In this document: positions 1 through 7,537 of the stretch, piece by piece
Layout of the letters: every line of letters begins with the position of its first letter
How positions within the stretch are numbered: the stretch's first letter is position 1
DNA from: SIG575 sp964507395
GTDB taxonomy: Bacteria > Bacillota > Clostridia > Oscillospirales > Acutalibacteraceae
Assembly (NCBI GenBank): GCA_964507395.1
Contig: CAZDQE010000063.1
Span: forward strand, 1-12,705
Length of the DNA stretch: 12,705 nucleotides
Direction: 5' to 3'
Program-made: the position numbers and the translations under genes
The notes under the pieces: generated by a model
Seen by the model: the letters and a program-made list of their open reading frames with translations, nothing else
What the model was told of the DNA's origin: nothing
The model's database searches: none

Positions 1-44
1 GTCACCTTACGGTGACAGCTTCTCCTCAAGGAGAAGCCAAATTA
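1..44. repeat. Palindromic dispersed-type repeat, cut by the window edge
   Basis: Two adjacent hairpins are visible. Bases 1-6 (GTCACC) pair with 11-16 (GGTGAC) around a 4-base loop, and bases 18-25 pair with 30-37 (GCTTCTCC/GGAGAAGC) around a 4-base loop. From memory, this pairing of a GTCACC/GGTGAC stem with a CTTCTCC/GGAGAAG stem is the layout of short palindromic repeats scattered through gut Clostridia genomes. Only one copy is in the window, so repetition itself cannot be shown here. The element probably continues left of base 1. There is no T-run next to the second stem, so it is not an obvious terminator. Confidence 0.55.
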
Positions 45-90
45 ACATCTCAACAGATTGTAATATATTGTTTCTTTTGGCAATGCATTA

Positions 91-165
91 CGTAGGGGAA
101 AACTGCGTTTTCCTTTGCACAAAGCCAAAGGATGCATAAAAGGCGAACACAGTTCGCCTCTACGA
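91..165. repeat. Small composite inverted-repeat element with internal hairpins
   Basis: The stretch begins CGTAGGGG (91-98) and ends near CCTCTACG (157-164), which are inverted copies with one mismatch. Inside are two strong hairpins: 97-103 with 107-113 (GGAAAAC/GTTTTCC, 3-base loop) and 141-148 with 152-159 (AGGCGAAC/GTTCGCCT, 3-base loop). A weaker CCTTTG/CAAAGG pairing (112-117 with 125-130) lies between them. There is no coding potential. The imperfect terminal repeats enclosing paired GC-rich stems look like a MITE-like or REP-like intergenic unit. Its boundaries and copy number cannot be settled from this window. Confidence 0.45.
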
Positions 166-197
166 TAATATAGATAAATTACAATTTTTCTGACAGC

Positions 198-230
198 AAA
201 AAGCCTCCCCTTGTAAATGCAAGGGGAGGT
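198..230 (-). terminator. Rho-independent terminator of the inositol operon
   Basis: Read on the minus strand, a 10-bp GC-rich stem (CCTCCCCTTG, 229-220, pairing with 213-204) closes a 6-base loop and is followed by CTTTTT (203-198). It starts about 33 bases after the iolG stop codon, the expected place to end the operon. No other structure of this quality occurs between the operon's genes. The stem also looks like part of a dispersed repeat of gut Clostridia, so a repeat may serve as the terminator. Confidence 0.8.
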
Positions 231-256
231 GGATGTGTTAGCATTCGGAGGAGATT
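200..256. repeat. Possible degenerate copy of a Clostridia palindromic repeat
   Basis: The pattern AAGCCTCCCC, loop, GGGGAGGTGG, a short imperfect ATG/CAT arm and then CGGAGGAGATT resembles, from memory, a family of intergenic repeats in gut Clostridia. That family reads AGCCTCCC, GGGAGGTGG, a variable small hairpin, and CGGAGGGATT. Only the first hairpin is intact here, and it functions as the operon terminator. The second arm (about 232-244) is decayed. The family assignment rests on recall and not on a second copy in this window. Confidence 0.4.
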
Positions 257-262
257 TATCGC

Positions 263-1273
263 TTAAAAAATTTCAGAAAGTTTAACAGGTCTGTGTTCTT
301 CTACTGATTTCTTAGCAGCAAGACCGATTTTAACTGACTGCATACCTGCATGGATGCCCACGGCAACTTCCTTATCGTTCTCGATAGCATCAACGAACTG
401 TGCAACCTCGTCTGTGAAAGACTGCATGTATCTTTCAAGGAAGAAGAACAGGGGCTTTTCGCCTGTTACACCGTTTGCATCAGAAACAACTGCAGAAGAA
501 AGTGTGTCGTTAGTTGTTGCAACCATACCTTTTGAGCCGAAAACTTCTGCTCTCTGGTCGTAGCCGTAAGCAGCTCTACGGGAATTGTCGATAACACAAA
601 GTGCACCGTTAGCCATTTTCATTGTGATGATTGCTGTGTCAACGTCACCCTGTTCGCCGATTGCGGGGTCAACGAGAACTGCAGACTGAACATAAACCTC
701 TTCAACATCGCTGTTTACAAGGAATGTTGCCATATCAAAATCATGAATAGTCATGTCAAGGAAGATACCGCCCGAAACCTTGATGTATGCAGGGTTGGGG
801 GGCTCGGGGTCACGGGATGTGATTTTAACAATGTGTGGGTCACCGATTCTGCCGTCGTCAACTGCCTTGCGGATAGCAGCAAAGTTATGGTCGAATCTTC
901 TGTTGAAACCGACCTGGAATTTAAGGTTTTTGCCTTCAAGTGCATCAGCAACAGCCTGAATTTTCTCAATTGAATGGTCAACAGGCTTCTCGCAGAAAAC
1001 GTGTTTGCCTGCACCTATTGCTTCTACGGAAATAGAAGAATGAGTGTCTGTTGAAGAGCAAACCATAACTGCATCAATTTCAGGGTCTGCAAGAATTTCC
1101 TTGTAATCTTTTGTGATTACTTCAACGCCCATGCTTTTAACAAATGCTTCAGTTTCCTCGTTCATGAAGGGGTCTGCAATTGATTTTACAACCGCACCCT
1201 TTACATGGTATGTGATTGACTGAAGATGAACTTTACCGATACGGCCTGCGCCGATAATACCAATTTTAATCAT
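263..1273 (-). CDS. iolG: Inositol 2-dehydrogenase (Gfo/Idh/MocA family)
   Basis: This NAD-dependent cytosolic enzyme oxidises myo-inositol to scyllo-inosose, the first step of inositol breakdown. The 336-residue protein, the usual length for the family, has an N-terminal Rossmann fold with GIIGAGRIG at residues 6-14. The EKP motif follows (Lys96), and the sugar-binding domain carries DMTIHD (Asp173, His177). These match the Lys/Asp/His catalytic set known for inositol dehydrogenases. The start is the ATG at 1273, preceded by GAAAGGA (1283-1289). A TTG 18 bases further upstream is in frame but overlaps this ribosome binding site, so it is rejected. It is the last gene of the operon, 21 bases after iolA and just before the terminator. 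The scyllo-inositol dehydrogenase IolX/IolW is a possible alternative, but the operon context favours IolG. Confidence 0.9.
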   Translation of the reverse strand: MIKIGIIGAGRIGKVHLQSITYHVKGAVVKSIADPFMNEETEAFVKSMGVEVITKDYKEILADPEIDAVMVCSSTDTHSSISVEAIGAGKHVFCEKPVDHSIEKIQAVADALEGKNLKFQVGFNRRFDHNFAAIRKAVDDGRIGDPHIVKITSRDPEPPNPAYIKVSGGIFLDMTIHDFDMATFLVNSDVEEVYVQSAVLVDPAIGEQGDVDTAIITMKMANGALCVIDNSRRAAYGYDQRAEVFGSKGMVATTNDTLSSAVVSDANGVTGEKPLFFFLERYMQSFTDEVAQFVDAIENDKEVAVGIHAGMQSVKIGLAAKKSVEEHRPVKLSEIF

Positions 1274-1294
1274 TTTACATTTTCCTTTCAAAAA

Positions 1295-2797
1295 TTATAT
1301 TGTGCCGTCCCATGTGCTGACTTCAAGTGCTTTCTTTTCGTCTTCTGAGAACCAGTGTGTTGTAACAGCCTTTGACTCTGTGTAGAAGCGATAAGCGTCT
1401 TTGCCGAGGCAGTGAAGGTCACCGAAGAATGACTGCTTGTGACCTGAGAAGGGGAAGAAGCCAATGGGTACGGGAATACCAACGTTGATACCAACCTGAC
1501 CGCCGTCTGTGTGGCGTGCAAATTCTCTGCCGTAGAAACCGCTCTGTGTGTAGATAACTGAGCCGTTTGCATAGGGGCTTGCGTTCATAATTTTAAGACC
1601 TTCTTCAAAGTCCTTACATCTCTTTATGCAAAGCACAGGTCCGAAAACCTCGTCACTGCCGATTGTCATGTCTTCCGTAACATGGTCGAAGATTGTGGGA
1701 CCTACAAAGTAGCCGTTTTCATAGCCTTCAACCTTGCAGTTTCTGCCGTCAAGAACAAGTGTTGCGCCTTCTTTTACGCCCTTGTCAATGTCAGCAATAA
1801 CCTCGTCATAATGCTTCTTGTATGTAATCGGTCCCAGTTTTGATTCTTTATCCCATGAAGGACCAACCTTGATTTTTTCAGCCTGCGCTTTAAGCTCTGC
1901 AACGAATTTGTCAGCAATACTGTCAACAACAACACAGCAGGAGAGAGCCATACATCTCTGACCTGCACAGCCGTAGGCTGAATTGATAACGCCTGCAACA
2001 GTTCGCTGGAGTGCGCAGTCTTCCATAACAAGTGCATGGTTTTTAGCCTGGCAGAGAGCCTGACAACGCTTGCCGTTTCTTGCTGCTCTCTCATAAATTT
2101 TAAGACCTACGGGAGTTGAGCCAACAAAAGTAACACCAACGATATCGGGGTGGTCAAGAAGGGTGTTGATTTCGTTTCTTGAACATGTAACGATGTTGAT
2201 AACACCGTCGGGAACGCCTGCTTCTTTGTAGATTTTTGCAAACATCATTGCAGTTTTCGGTGTAAGAGAAGCGGCCTTGAGAACCATTGTGTTACCGCAT
2301 GCAATACATGTGGGAGCCATCCAACCGAAAGGAATCATAGCAGGGAAGTTAACAGGAACGATTCCAAGGAAAACACCCATTGCCTCGCGGTATTTTACTG
2401 TATCGTAGCCTGTTGATGCGTCCATAAGACTTTCACCCATCATAAGTGAAGGAACCTGTGTTGCAAGTTCTGTGCCTTCCTTTGCCTTGAGAACATCACC
2501 CTCAGCTTCTGCCCATACCTTGCCGTTTTCTTTTGCTACGCACATTGTAAGCTCTTCCATGTTCTGCATAATAAGCTCACGGACTTTGTACATGATCTGT
2601 GCTCTCTTGATTGCAGGAGTTGCTCTCCATGCAGGATAAGCAGCTTTAGCAGCGGCAACTGCCTCTAAAACCTCGTCGTTTGTACAGCAGGGAGCCTGAC
2701 CTGTAACTTCACCTGTGCTGGGATTGTGCAGGTCATACCACACATCTGTTTTTGAGTCTTTGAACTCACCGTTTACAAAATACTGTAATTTTTCCAT
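1295..2797 (-). CDS. iolA: Methylmalonate/malonate semialdehyde dehydrogenase, CoA-acylating
   Basis: This enzyme converts malonate semialdehyde, the aldolase product of the pathway, to acetyl-CoA and CO2 using NAD and CoA. The 500-residue protein has the aldehyde dehydrogenase fold. The catalytic Cys282 lies in GQRCMA, and PVNFPAM is at 148-154. The family signatures NVGIPVP (438-444) and GDLH (459-462) follow. Where ordinary aldehyde dehydrogenases have a catalytic Glu, this one has QAKNH (Asn253), as expected for the CoA-dependent MMSDH subfamily. One oddity is the nucleotide-site motif, which reads LKAAS (173-177) instead of the usual LKPSE. The ATG at 2797 is only 3 bases past the iolE stop, and its GGAG ribosome binding site lies inside the end of iolE, so translational coupling is likely. 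Confidence 0.9.
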   Translation of the reverse strand: MEKLQYFVNGEFKDSKTDVWYDLHNPSTGEVTGQAPCCTNDEVLEAVAAAKAAYPAWRATPAIKRAQIMYKVRELIMQNMEELTMCVAKENGKVWAEAEGDVLKAKEGTELATQVPSLMMGESLMDASTGYDTVKYREAMGVFLGIVPVNFPAMIPFGWMAPTCIACGNTMVLKAASLTPKTAMMFAKIYKEAGVPDGVINIVTCSRNEINTLLDHPDIVGVTFVGSTPVGLKIYERAARNGKRCQALCQAKNHALVMEDCALQRTVAGVINSAYGCAGQRCMALSCCVVVDSIADKFVAELKAQAEKIKVGPSWDKESKLGPITYKKHYDEVIADIDKGVKEGATLVLDGRNCKVEGYENGYFVGPTIFDHVTEDMTIGSDEVFGPVLCIKRCKDFEEGLKIMNASPYANGSVIYTQSGFYGREFARHTDGGQVGINVGIPVPIGFFPFSGHKQSFFGDLHCLGKDAYRFYTESKAVTTHWFSEDEKKALEVSTWDGTI

Positions 2798-2800
2798 TTT

Positions 2801-3694
2801 TTACACTCCTGCTTTTTCGCTGATATATTTTCTTGCTTTTACTGCATATTCAAAGGGATTTGCAATTGCGGGATCCTGTTCAGCCTCAACGAGCATCCAG
2901 CCCTCATAATCATTTTCTTCAAGCACTTCAAAGATAGGTGCAAAATCAATCATGCCGTCACCGGGAACTGTGAATGCGCCAAGTCTTACACCCTGAAGGA
3001 AGCTGAGATGTTCGTCTTTTACTTTCTTAACAACATCAGGGCGAATGTCTTTAAGGTGAACATGCTTGATTCTCTTTGCATATTTTTTAAGAACTGCCAT
3101 GTAATCTTCACCGCAGTATGCAAGGTGACCTGAGTCAAAGAGGAGATATACACTGTCTTCATCGCAGAGTTCCATCATCTTGTCAATTTCCTCTGCAGTC
3201 TGAACAACTGTGCCCATGTGATGATGATAAACGAGAGTAATGTCATATTCCTTTGCAATTTTTCCGAGCTTTGAGAGACCGTCAGCAAACTTTTTCCACT
3301 CATCGTCATTCATGACATATTTCTTCTCAAAAACAGGTGTTTCCATCTGTCCCTGAATACTGTAGCTCTGTTCAGATGCGCCGATTCTTTTTGCACCGCA
3401 AGCCTTGAGAAATTCGCAGTTTTCGCGGAAATCCTTTTCAACCTCTTCAAAAGGCTTTGTGAGGATGAAAGATGAGAACCAACGGTTAGCAATCTGAAGT
3501 CCTCTGATTTCAAGCTTCGAAGTCAGCTCTTTGGGGCATTTGGGATACTTGTTGCCGATTTCACAGCCCTTGTAGCCTGCGAGTGCCATTTCACTTACGC
3601 ACTGCTCAAATGTGTTTTCTGCACCTAAGTCAGGCATGTCGTCGTTTGTCCATGCAATGGGAGCGATACCGAGTTTGATTTTTTCACTGTTCAT
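2801..3694 (-). CDS. iolE: Inosose (scyllo-inosose) dehydratase
   Basis: IolE removes water from scyllo-inosose to give 3D-(3,5/4)-trihydroxycyclohexane-1,2-dione, the second step of the pathway. The 297-residue protein has the xylose-isomerase-like TIM barrel fold (AP endonuclease 2 family). Likely metal-binding and active-site segments are VYHHHMGT (155-162), FDSGH (186-190), HVHLKD (211-216) and the C-terminal LVEAEQDP (268-275). The N-terminal GIAPIAWTNDDMP segment is typical of IolE and argues against the related inosose isomerase IolI. The ATG at 3694 follows GAAAGGA with good spacing. It sits 34 bases after iolD and nearly touches iolA. Confidence 0.92.
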   Translation of the reverse strand: MNSEKIKLGIAPIAWTNDDMPDLGAENTFEQCVSEMALAGYKGCEIGNKYPKCPKELTSKLEIRGLQIANRWFSSFILTKPFEEVEKDFRENCEFLKACGAKRIGASEQSYSIQGQMETPVFEKKYVMNDDEWKKFADGLSKLGKIAKEYDITLVYHHHMGTVVQTAEEIDKMMELCDEDSVYLLFDSGHLAYCGEDYMAVLKKYAKRIKHVHLKDIRPDVVKKVKDEHLSFLQGVRLGAFTVPGDGMIDFAPIFEVLEENDYEGWMLVEAEQDPAIANPFEYAVKARKYISEKAGV

Positions 3695-3728
3695 TGATAT
3701 TTCAATCCTTTCAGAAATAATTTATCTC

Positions 3729-5663
3729 TTAATATTTTCTTGCTTCATTGAGATGAGTCTGCTTTTCAGCAAGAGCATCCTTGCCTTTTTCTGTACGGGG
3801 GATGTCACTGCAACCCACATTCCACCAACCGCCGTAGCCGTCAGTCATCGTTTTGGGAAGAACCTTGATGTCAATGAGCACGGGTTTAGTCTGCTTTAAT
3901 GAATCCCTGAGAGCTTCTCTCAGCTCATCGGGAGTTTTTGCGGTGTATGTAACATAGCCGTAACCGCGGGCACACATAGCGTAGTCAATGTTCATAAATT
4001 CGCCGTATCTGATAGGGTCATCGCCGTTTCTGTAGCGTGATTCAGTGCAGAGTGCTTCAACGCCCTGTCCCATCTGAAGATTGTTGATACAACCGAAGGA
4101 TGCGTTGTCAAAGAGGAGAACATTGATTTTTTTGCCTTCCTGCAAAGCAGTGAGCATTTCAGAGTGGAGCATGTTGTAGCTGCCGTCACCTGTAAGAGCA
4201 TAAACTTCTTTGTCGGGTTCAGCCAGCTTTGAGCCGAATGCACCTGCGATTTCGTAACCCATACAGGAGAAGCCGTATTCCATGTTGTAGCTGTAAAGAC
4301 TGTCTGTAGTCCACATTCTCTGCATACAACCCGGGAGTGAGCCTGCTGCCGCAACAACAATTGCATCATCGGGGATGATTTCTCTTACAATGCCGAGCGC
4401 CGTTGTCTGGCAGAGAACACCGCCTGTAGCCTTTGAGAAATCTTCAAGATTGTTTTCTACTCTTACTTTGTTTTCAGGCTCAAAATTGTCTGACGGATAT
4501 TCTATAGAGCAAAGACGTTTCATCTCATCGTCCCATGCTTTTTTAGCATCAGCAATTTCGGTAGTATATGATGACTTGTAATCACCGAGAGCTTTATCAA
4601 GAGCAGTAATGCCTTCTCTTGCATCAGCAAGAACGCTTATACTGTCGAATTTTTTGGCATGGAATTGGCTTGCATTGATTGTGATAACCTTTGCATCAGC
4701 ATAAATCCACTTTGAAGATGTAGTGAAGTCTGTAAGACGTGAGCCGATTGCAAGCACTGTGTCAGCATCCTTTGCGATTGTGTTTGCCGCACCGTTACCT
4801 GTAACACCAATACCGCCGAGATTTAAGGAATGACCGGATTTTGTGGCACTTTTACCTGCCTGAGTTTCAGCGTAAGGGATATTGTGCTTTTCGCAGAAAG
4901 AAACAACTTCTTTTCCTGCCATGCTGTATCTTACACCGCCGCCTACGATAACGAGGGGCTTTTTACTCTCTTTAAGAACTTTTACTGCCTCTTCAATTTC
5001 GTAAGTGTTTGGGATTGTTCTTGTTATGTAGTGAACTCTTTTTCTGAAGAATTCTTCGGGGTAATCGTAGCTTTCGCCCTCAACATCCTGACACATTGCA
5101 ATACATACTGCACCTGTGTGAGCAGGGTCAGTGAGTACGCGCATAGCGTTTGTGAGTGCAGACATTACCATTTCGGGTCTTACAATTCTGTCAAAGTAAC
5201 GTGAAACAGGCTTGAAAGCATCGTTAGTTGTAACAGTAAGGTCCTGAGGCTGTTCCATCTGCTGAAGAACGGGGTCAGGCTGTCTTGTTGCAAATGTGTC
5301 ACCCATAAAGAGAAGCAGGGGAATGTTGTTTACGGTTGCATTTGCGGCGGCAGTTACCATGTTTGCCGCACCTGGACCGATAGATGACATACAGGGAAGA
5401 ATTTTAAGTCTGTTGTGCTGCTTTGCGTAGGACATTGCCGCAAGAGCCATACCTTGCTCGTTTCTGCCCTGCATAACCTTGATTGAATGTTCAGCCTGCG
5501 AAAGAGCTTCACCCACACCAAGCACACAGCCGTGACCGAAAACAGCATAGAAGCTTTCAACAAACTTGCTTTCTGTCATCTTTCCGTCCTGTTCAATTGT
5601 GACGTACTGATTGTCAAGAAACTTAACAATAGCCTCGCCGCATGTAAGTCTGATTGTACTCAT
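3729..5663 (-). CDS. iolD: 3D-(3,5/4)-trihydroxycyclohexane-1,2-dione acylhydrolase (ThDP enzyme)
   Basis: IolD opens the six-carbon ring of the diketo-inositol to give 5-deoxy-D-glucuronate. The 644-residue protein has the three-domain thiamine diphosphate fold of the acetolactate synthase superfamily. The N-terminal pyrimidine-binding domain carries the activating Glu69 in GRNEQGM. The central domain includes IVGGGV (239-244). The C-terminal domain carries the ThDP/Mg motif starting GDGS (492-495) and ending at Asn520. The length fits IolD and exceeds that of acetolactate synthase. The extra N-terminal segment and the C-terminal GYGGWWNVG segment also fit IolD. The ATG at 5663 is preceded by GAAAGG. 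The gene lies 22 bases after iolB. Confidence 0.93.
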   Translation of the reverse strand: MSTIRLTCGEAIVKFLDNQYVTIEQDGKMTESKFVESFYAVFGHGCVLGVGEALSQAEHSIKVMQGRNEQGMALAAMSYAKQHNRLKILPCMSSIGPGAANMVTAAANATVNNIPLLLFMGDTFATRQPDPVLQQMEQPQDLTVTTNDAFKPVSRYFDRIVRPEMVMSALTNAMRVLTDPAHTGAVCIAMCQDVEGESYDYPEEFFRKRVHYITRTIPNTYEIEEAVKVLKESKKPLVIVGGGVRYSMAGKEVVSFCEKHNIPYAETQAGKSATKSGHSLNLGGIGVTGNGAANTIAKDADTVLAIGSRLTDFTTSSKWIYADAKVITINASQFHAKKFDSISVLADAREGITALDKALGDYKSSYTTEIADAKKAWDDEMKRLCSIEYPSDNFEPENKVRVENNLEDFSKATGGVLCQTTALGIVREIIPDDAIVVAAAGSLPGCMQRMWTTDSLYSYNMEYGFSCMGYEIAGAFGSKLAEPDKEVYALTGDGSYNMLHSEMLTALQEGKKINVLLFDNASFGCINNLQMGQGVEALCTESRYRNGDDPIRYGEFMNIDYAMCARGYGYVTYTAKTPDELREALRDSLKQTKPVLIDIKVLPKTMTDGYGGWWNVGCSDIPRTEKGKDALAEKQTHLNEARKY

Positions 5664-5685
5664 TTATTTATCAACCTTTCGATAA

Positions 5686-6453
5686 CTATTTTGTTAACCA
5701 TTCGTGTTCGGGTGACACAAACCTTGTTGTTTTATACCATGGGTCGCCGTCAAGATGGCGGATCATCCATACGTAATACATGTTATATCCGGGTGCTACA
5801 ACCTGCTGATGGTCTTCACCGCCATGAATGAAGCAGGCAGATGAATCTACGCTTTTATAAACTTCATCAGCGTTGAAGCATGCACCGAAGCCCTGAGGCT
5901 TATCAAATCTGTAATAATAAACTTCAGGCTGAGGGTGATGATGGGGAGGATAGCTGGACCATTTTCCCGGTTTGTTGAAAACCTCGCCCAGAACCATGTT
6001 TGAATAAGGTGCATTATCGGGGTCGAACATTGTTGACACAACTCTGTGTCCCGCACCGTCCCACTGACCTTTGCCGAATTCCTGATAAAGACAGTTTTCG
6101 GGAGTGTAAAAAACAGGCTCAAACTCTTTGTTGTTATCAGTCTGCTGAATTATTATCTCACTGTCAGCGAGAGCCTCTACAGTGAAAGATGTGTTTTTAG
6201 AAGCATGCAGACAATAAGGCTTCATGTCAAAGGGGTCTTTGCGTTTGCCTGTCAGTGTTTTGCCGCCACAGGTAAATTTAATTTCTCCGCCTACAAGAAG
6301 AACTGCAGTTTCGTCAGATTCCTCAAGAAAAGAAATTTTTTCTCCTGATTTCAGATATTTCACCTTGATGTTCATTAACATATCGGCATTTTTGCCGTTC
6401 ATTTCGCAAAGAATTTTTTCGTTATTTTCGTTTAAAACAGGTACTTCAAACAT
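5686..6453 (-). CDS. iolB: 5-deoxy-glucuronate isomerase
   Basis: IolB isomerises 5-deoxy-D-glucuronate to 2-deoxy-5-keto-D-gluconate in the cytosol. The 255-residue protein is a bicupin. The C-terminal cupin carries SSYPPHHHPQPE (166-177), with a His cluster at 171-173 and Glu177. It also has HGGEDHQ (210-216), which supplies the further metal-binding His215, and MYYVWMIRH (225-233). These are signatures of the KduI/IolB family, and the length is near the 260-270 usual for IolB. The stop is TAG. The ATG at 6453 is 5 bases from the iolC stop, and its AGAGGT ribosome binding site overlaps the last codons of iolC, so the two are probably translationally coupled. Confidence 0.92.
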   Translation of the reverse strand: MFEVPVLNENNEKILCEMNGKNADMLMNIKVKYLKSGEKISFLEESDETAVLLVGGEIKFTCGGKTLTGKRKDPFDMKPYCLHASKNTSFTVEALADSEIIIQQTDNNKEFEPVFYTPENCLYQEFGKGQWDGAGHRVVSTMFDPDNAPYSNMVLGEVFNKPGKWSSYPPHHHPQPEVYYYRFDKPQGFGACFNADEVYKSVDSSACFIHGGEDHQQVVAPGYNMYYVWMIRHLDGDPWYKTTRFVSPEHEWLTK

Positions 6454-6458
6454 TTTAT

Positions 6459-7475
6459 TTAACCTCTTACAACCATTTCGCCGTATTGAGCCTTTTCGTC
6501 AGCTATGAATTTTTCAACTGCTTCAAGTGAAGGCATAGCCTCTGAACAACTGTGGGCAGAAATAAGCATTGAAGCAGACGCTGAACCGTATTCAAGAGCA
6601 TCAATAATTTCACAACCGTCAAGGAGCGCTCTGATAAATGAAGAAGCGTAACCGTCGCCGCCGCCGAAGCCTTTAAGCATTTTAACGGGGAAAGGCTTGA
6701 TTGTGTAGCTGTTGCCGTCGTTTGTGTATGCGGTTGAACCGTCTTTGCCGTGCTTGATGACAACGATTTTTGCACCGTATGAGCACCAGAGCTTTGCACT
6801 ATCTTCATCTGTAGCACAAACGCCCGTTATAGCTTCTGTCAGATCAAATTCTTCTCTTGAACCAAGGATTATATCAGCATTTCTCGCAACCATGGAGTAA
6901 TATACGGAAATTTCATCCTTGTTTTTCCAGGTGTATGAACGATAGTCAATATCGAAAATAAGGGGAATATTGTTTTTCTTTGCAAGCATCATAGCCTTGA
7001 GAGCTGCTTCTCTTGAAGGAGACTGGCAAAGTGCAGTGCCTGAAATGAGAAGAGCTTTTGTTTTGCAGATATATTCTTCATCAACATCATCGGGGTGAAG
7101 CATAAGGTCTGCAACACCTTCGCGGTACATAAGAATACTGCTTTCTGTGGGACTTTTGATTTCTGTAAATGTAAGACCAAGATTTTCACCGTTTTTGCAA
7201 CGTGTGATGTGACTTGTGTCGATACCGTCATTTTTGAAATAATTTATAACATAATCGCCGAACTGATCGTCAGAAACTTTTGCGATAAATCCGACTTTTT
7301 TACCGAGTCTTGCCATGCCTACTGCGATGTTTGCAGGAGAGCCGCCAACGTATTTGTTGAAATTACTGCTCTCTGACAAGGGTTTGTTCATATCTGTGGG
7401 GTTGAAGTCGATTGCGATTCTTCCGATGGGTATTAAGTCCAACGGACGTGATGAATCAAATTCAATATAAGCCAT
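6459..7475 (-). CDS. iolC: 5-dehydro-2-deoxygluconokinase (PfkB/ribokinase family)
   Basis: IolC phosphorylates 2-deoxy-5-keto-D-gluconate with ATP, producing the substrate of the aldolase IolJ. The 338-residue protein shows the first PfkB signature, GGSPANIAVGMARLG (44-58), and the anion hole with catalytic base in KGFGGGDGY (268-276, Asp274). GGSPANIA is characteristic of IolC among ribokinase-like proteins. The start is the ATG at 7475, six bases after a perfect GGAGGT (7482-7487). A longer in-frame reading from a TTG at 7511 would begin inside the hairpin loop upstream and is not favoured. It is the first catabolic enzyme gene after the transporter, separated from it by a 62-base spacer containing that hairpin. 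Confidence 0.92.
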   Translation of the reverse strand: MAYIEFDSSRPLDLIPIGRIAIDFNPTDMNKPLSESSNFNKYVGGSPANIAVGMARLGKKVGFIAKVSDDQFGDYVINYFKNDGIDTSHITRCKNGENLGLTFTEIKSPTESSILMYREGVADLMLHPDDVDEEYICKTKALLISGTALCQSPSREAALKAMMLAKKNNIPLIFDIDYRSYTWKNKDEISVYYSMVARNADIILGSREEFDLTEAITGVCATDEDSAKLWCSYGAKIVVIKHGKDGSTAYTNDGNSYTIKPFPVKMLKGFGGGDGYASSFIRALLDGCEIIDALEYGSASASMLISAHSCSEAMPSLEAVEKFIADEKAQYGEMVVRG

Positions 7476-7481
7476 AATTTT

Positions 7482-7487
7482 ACCTCC
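7482..7487 (-). promoter_or_regulatory. Ribosome binding site that fixes the iolC start
   Basis: The minus strand reads GGAGGT six bases before the ATG at 7475. It fits that ATG and would be inside the gene if the upstream in-frame TTG at 7511 were used, so it decides in favour of the shorter protein. Confidence 0.8.
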
Positions 7488-7501
7488 ATAAAACGAATCT
7501 T

Positions 7502-7531
7502 TGCCGAACAAGTAAAAAAACCTGTTCGGCA
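7502..7531 (-). other. Intercistronic hairpin between the transporter gene and iolC
   Basis: A perfect 9-bp inverted repeat (TGCCGAACA, 7502-7510; TGTTCGGCA, 7523-7531) encloses a 12-base loop with seven T's on the minus strand. The T-run is in the loop and the sequence 3' of the stem is AAGATTCG, so it is not a standard intrinsic terminator. It lies between the transporter stop and the iolC ribosome binding site. Plausible roles are an mRNA stability or processing element that lets iolC and later genes accumulate differently from the upstream genes, or a dyad operator. Neither can be decided from sequence alone. Confidence 0.6.
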
Positions 7532-7537
7532 GATAAA

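Noticed and set aside
1..262. CRISPR array
   Set aside because: The hairpin elements differ from each other and are not spaced direct repeats with unique spacers.
1274..1291. Upstream TTG start for iolG
   Set aside because: The TTG at 1291 lies within or next to the GAAAGGA ribosome binding site of the ATG at 1273, and the Rossmann motif is correctly placed from the ATG.
4830..5204. Open frame of 124 codons on the plus strand inside iolD
   Set aside because: It is antisense to a well-supported ThDP enzyme gene, has a Cys- and Phe-rich product without any domain pattern, and has no convincing ribosome binding site. The same holds for the other antisense frames such as 5487-5831 and 3992-4369.
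7476..7511. Upstream TTG start for iolC
   Set aside because: It begins in the loop of a hairpin and would translate through the perfect GGAGGT site that serves the ATG at 7475.
7502..7531. Intrinsic terminator between the symporter gene and iolC
   Set aside because: The T-run lies in the loop, not after the stem, on the minus strand, and the iol genes clearly continue downstream.
7476..7537. Internal promoter for iolC
   Set aside because: The best match (TTTACT, 17 bases, TTTTAT) is poor and would place the RNA start on top of the ribosome binding site.
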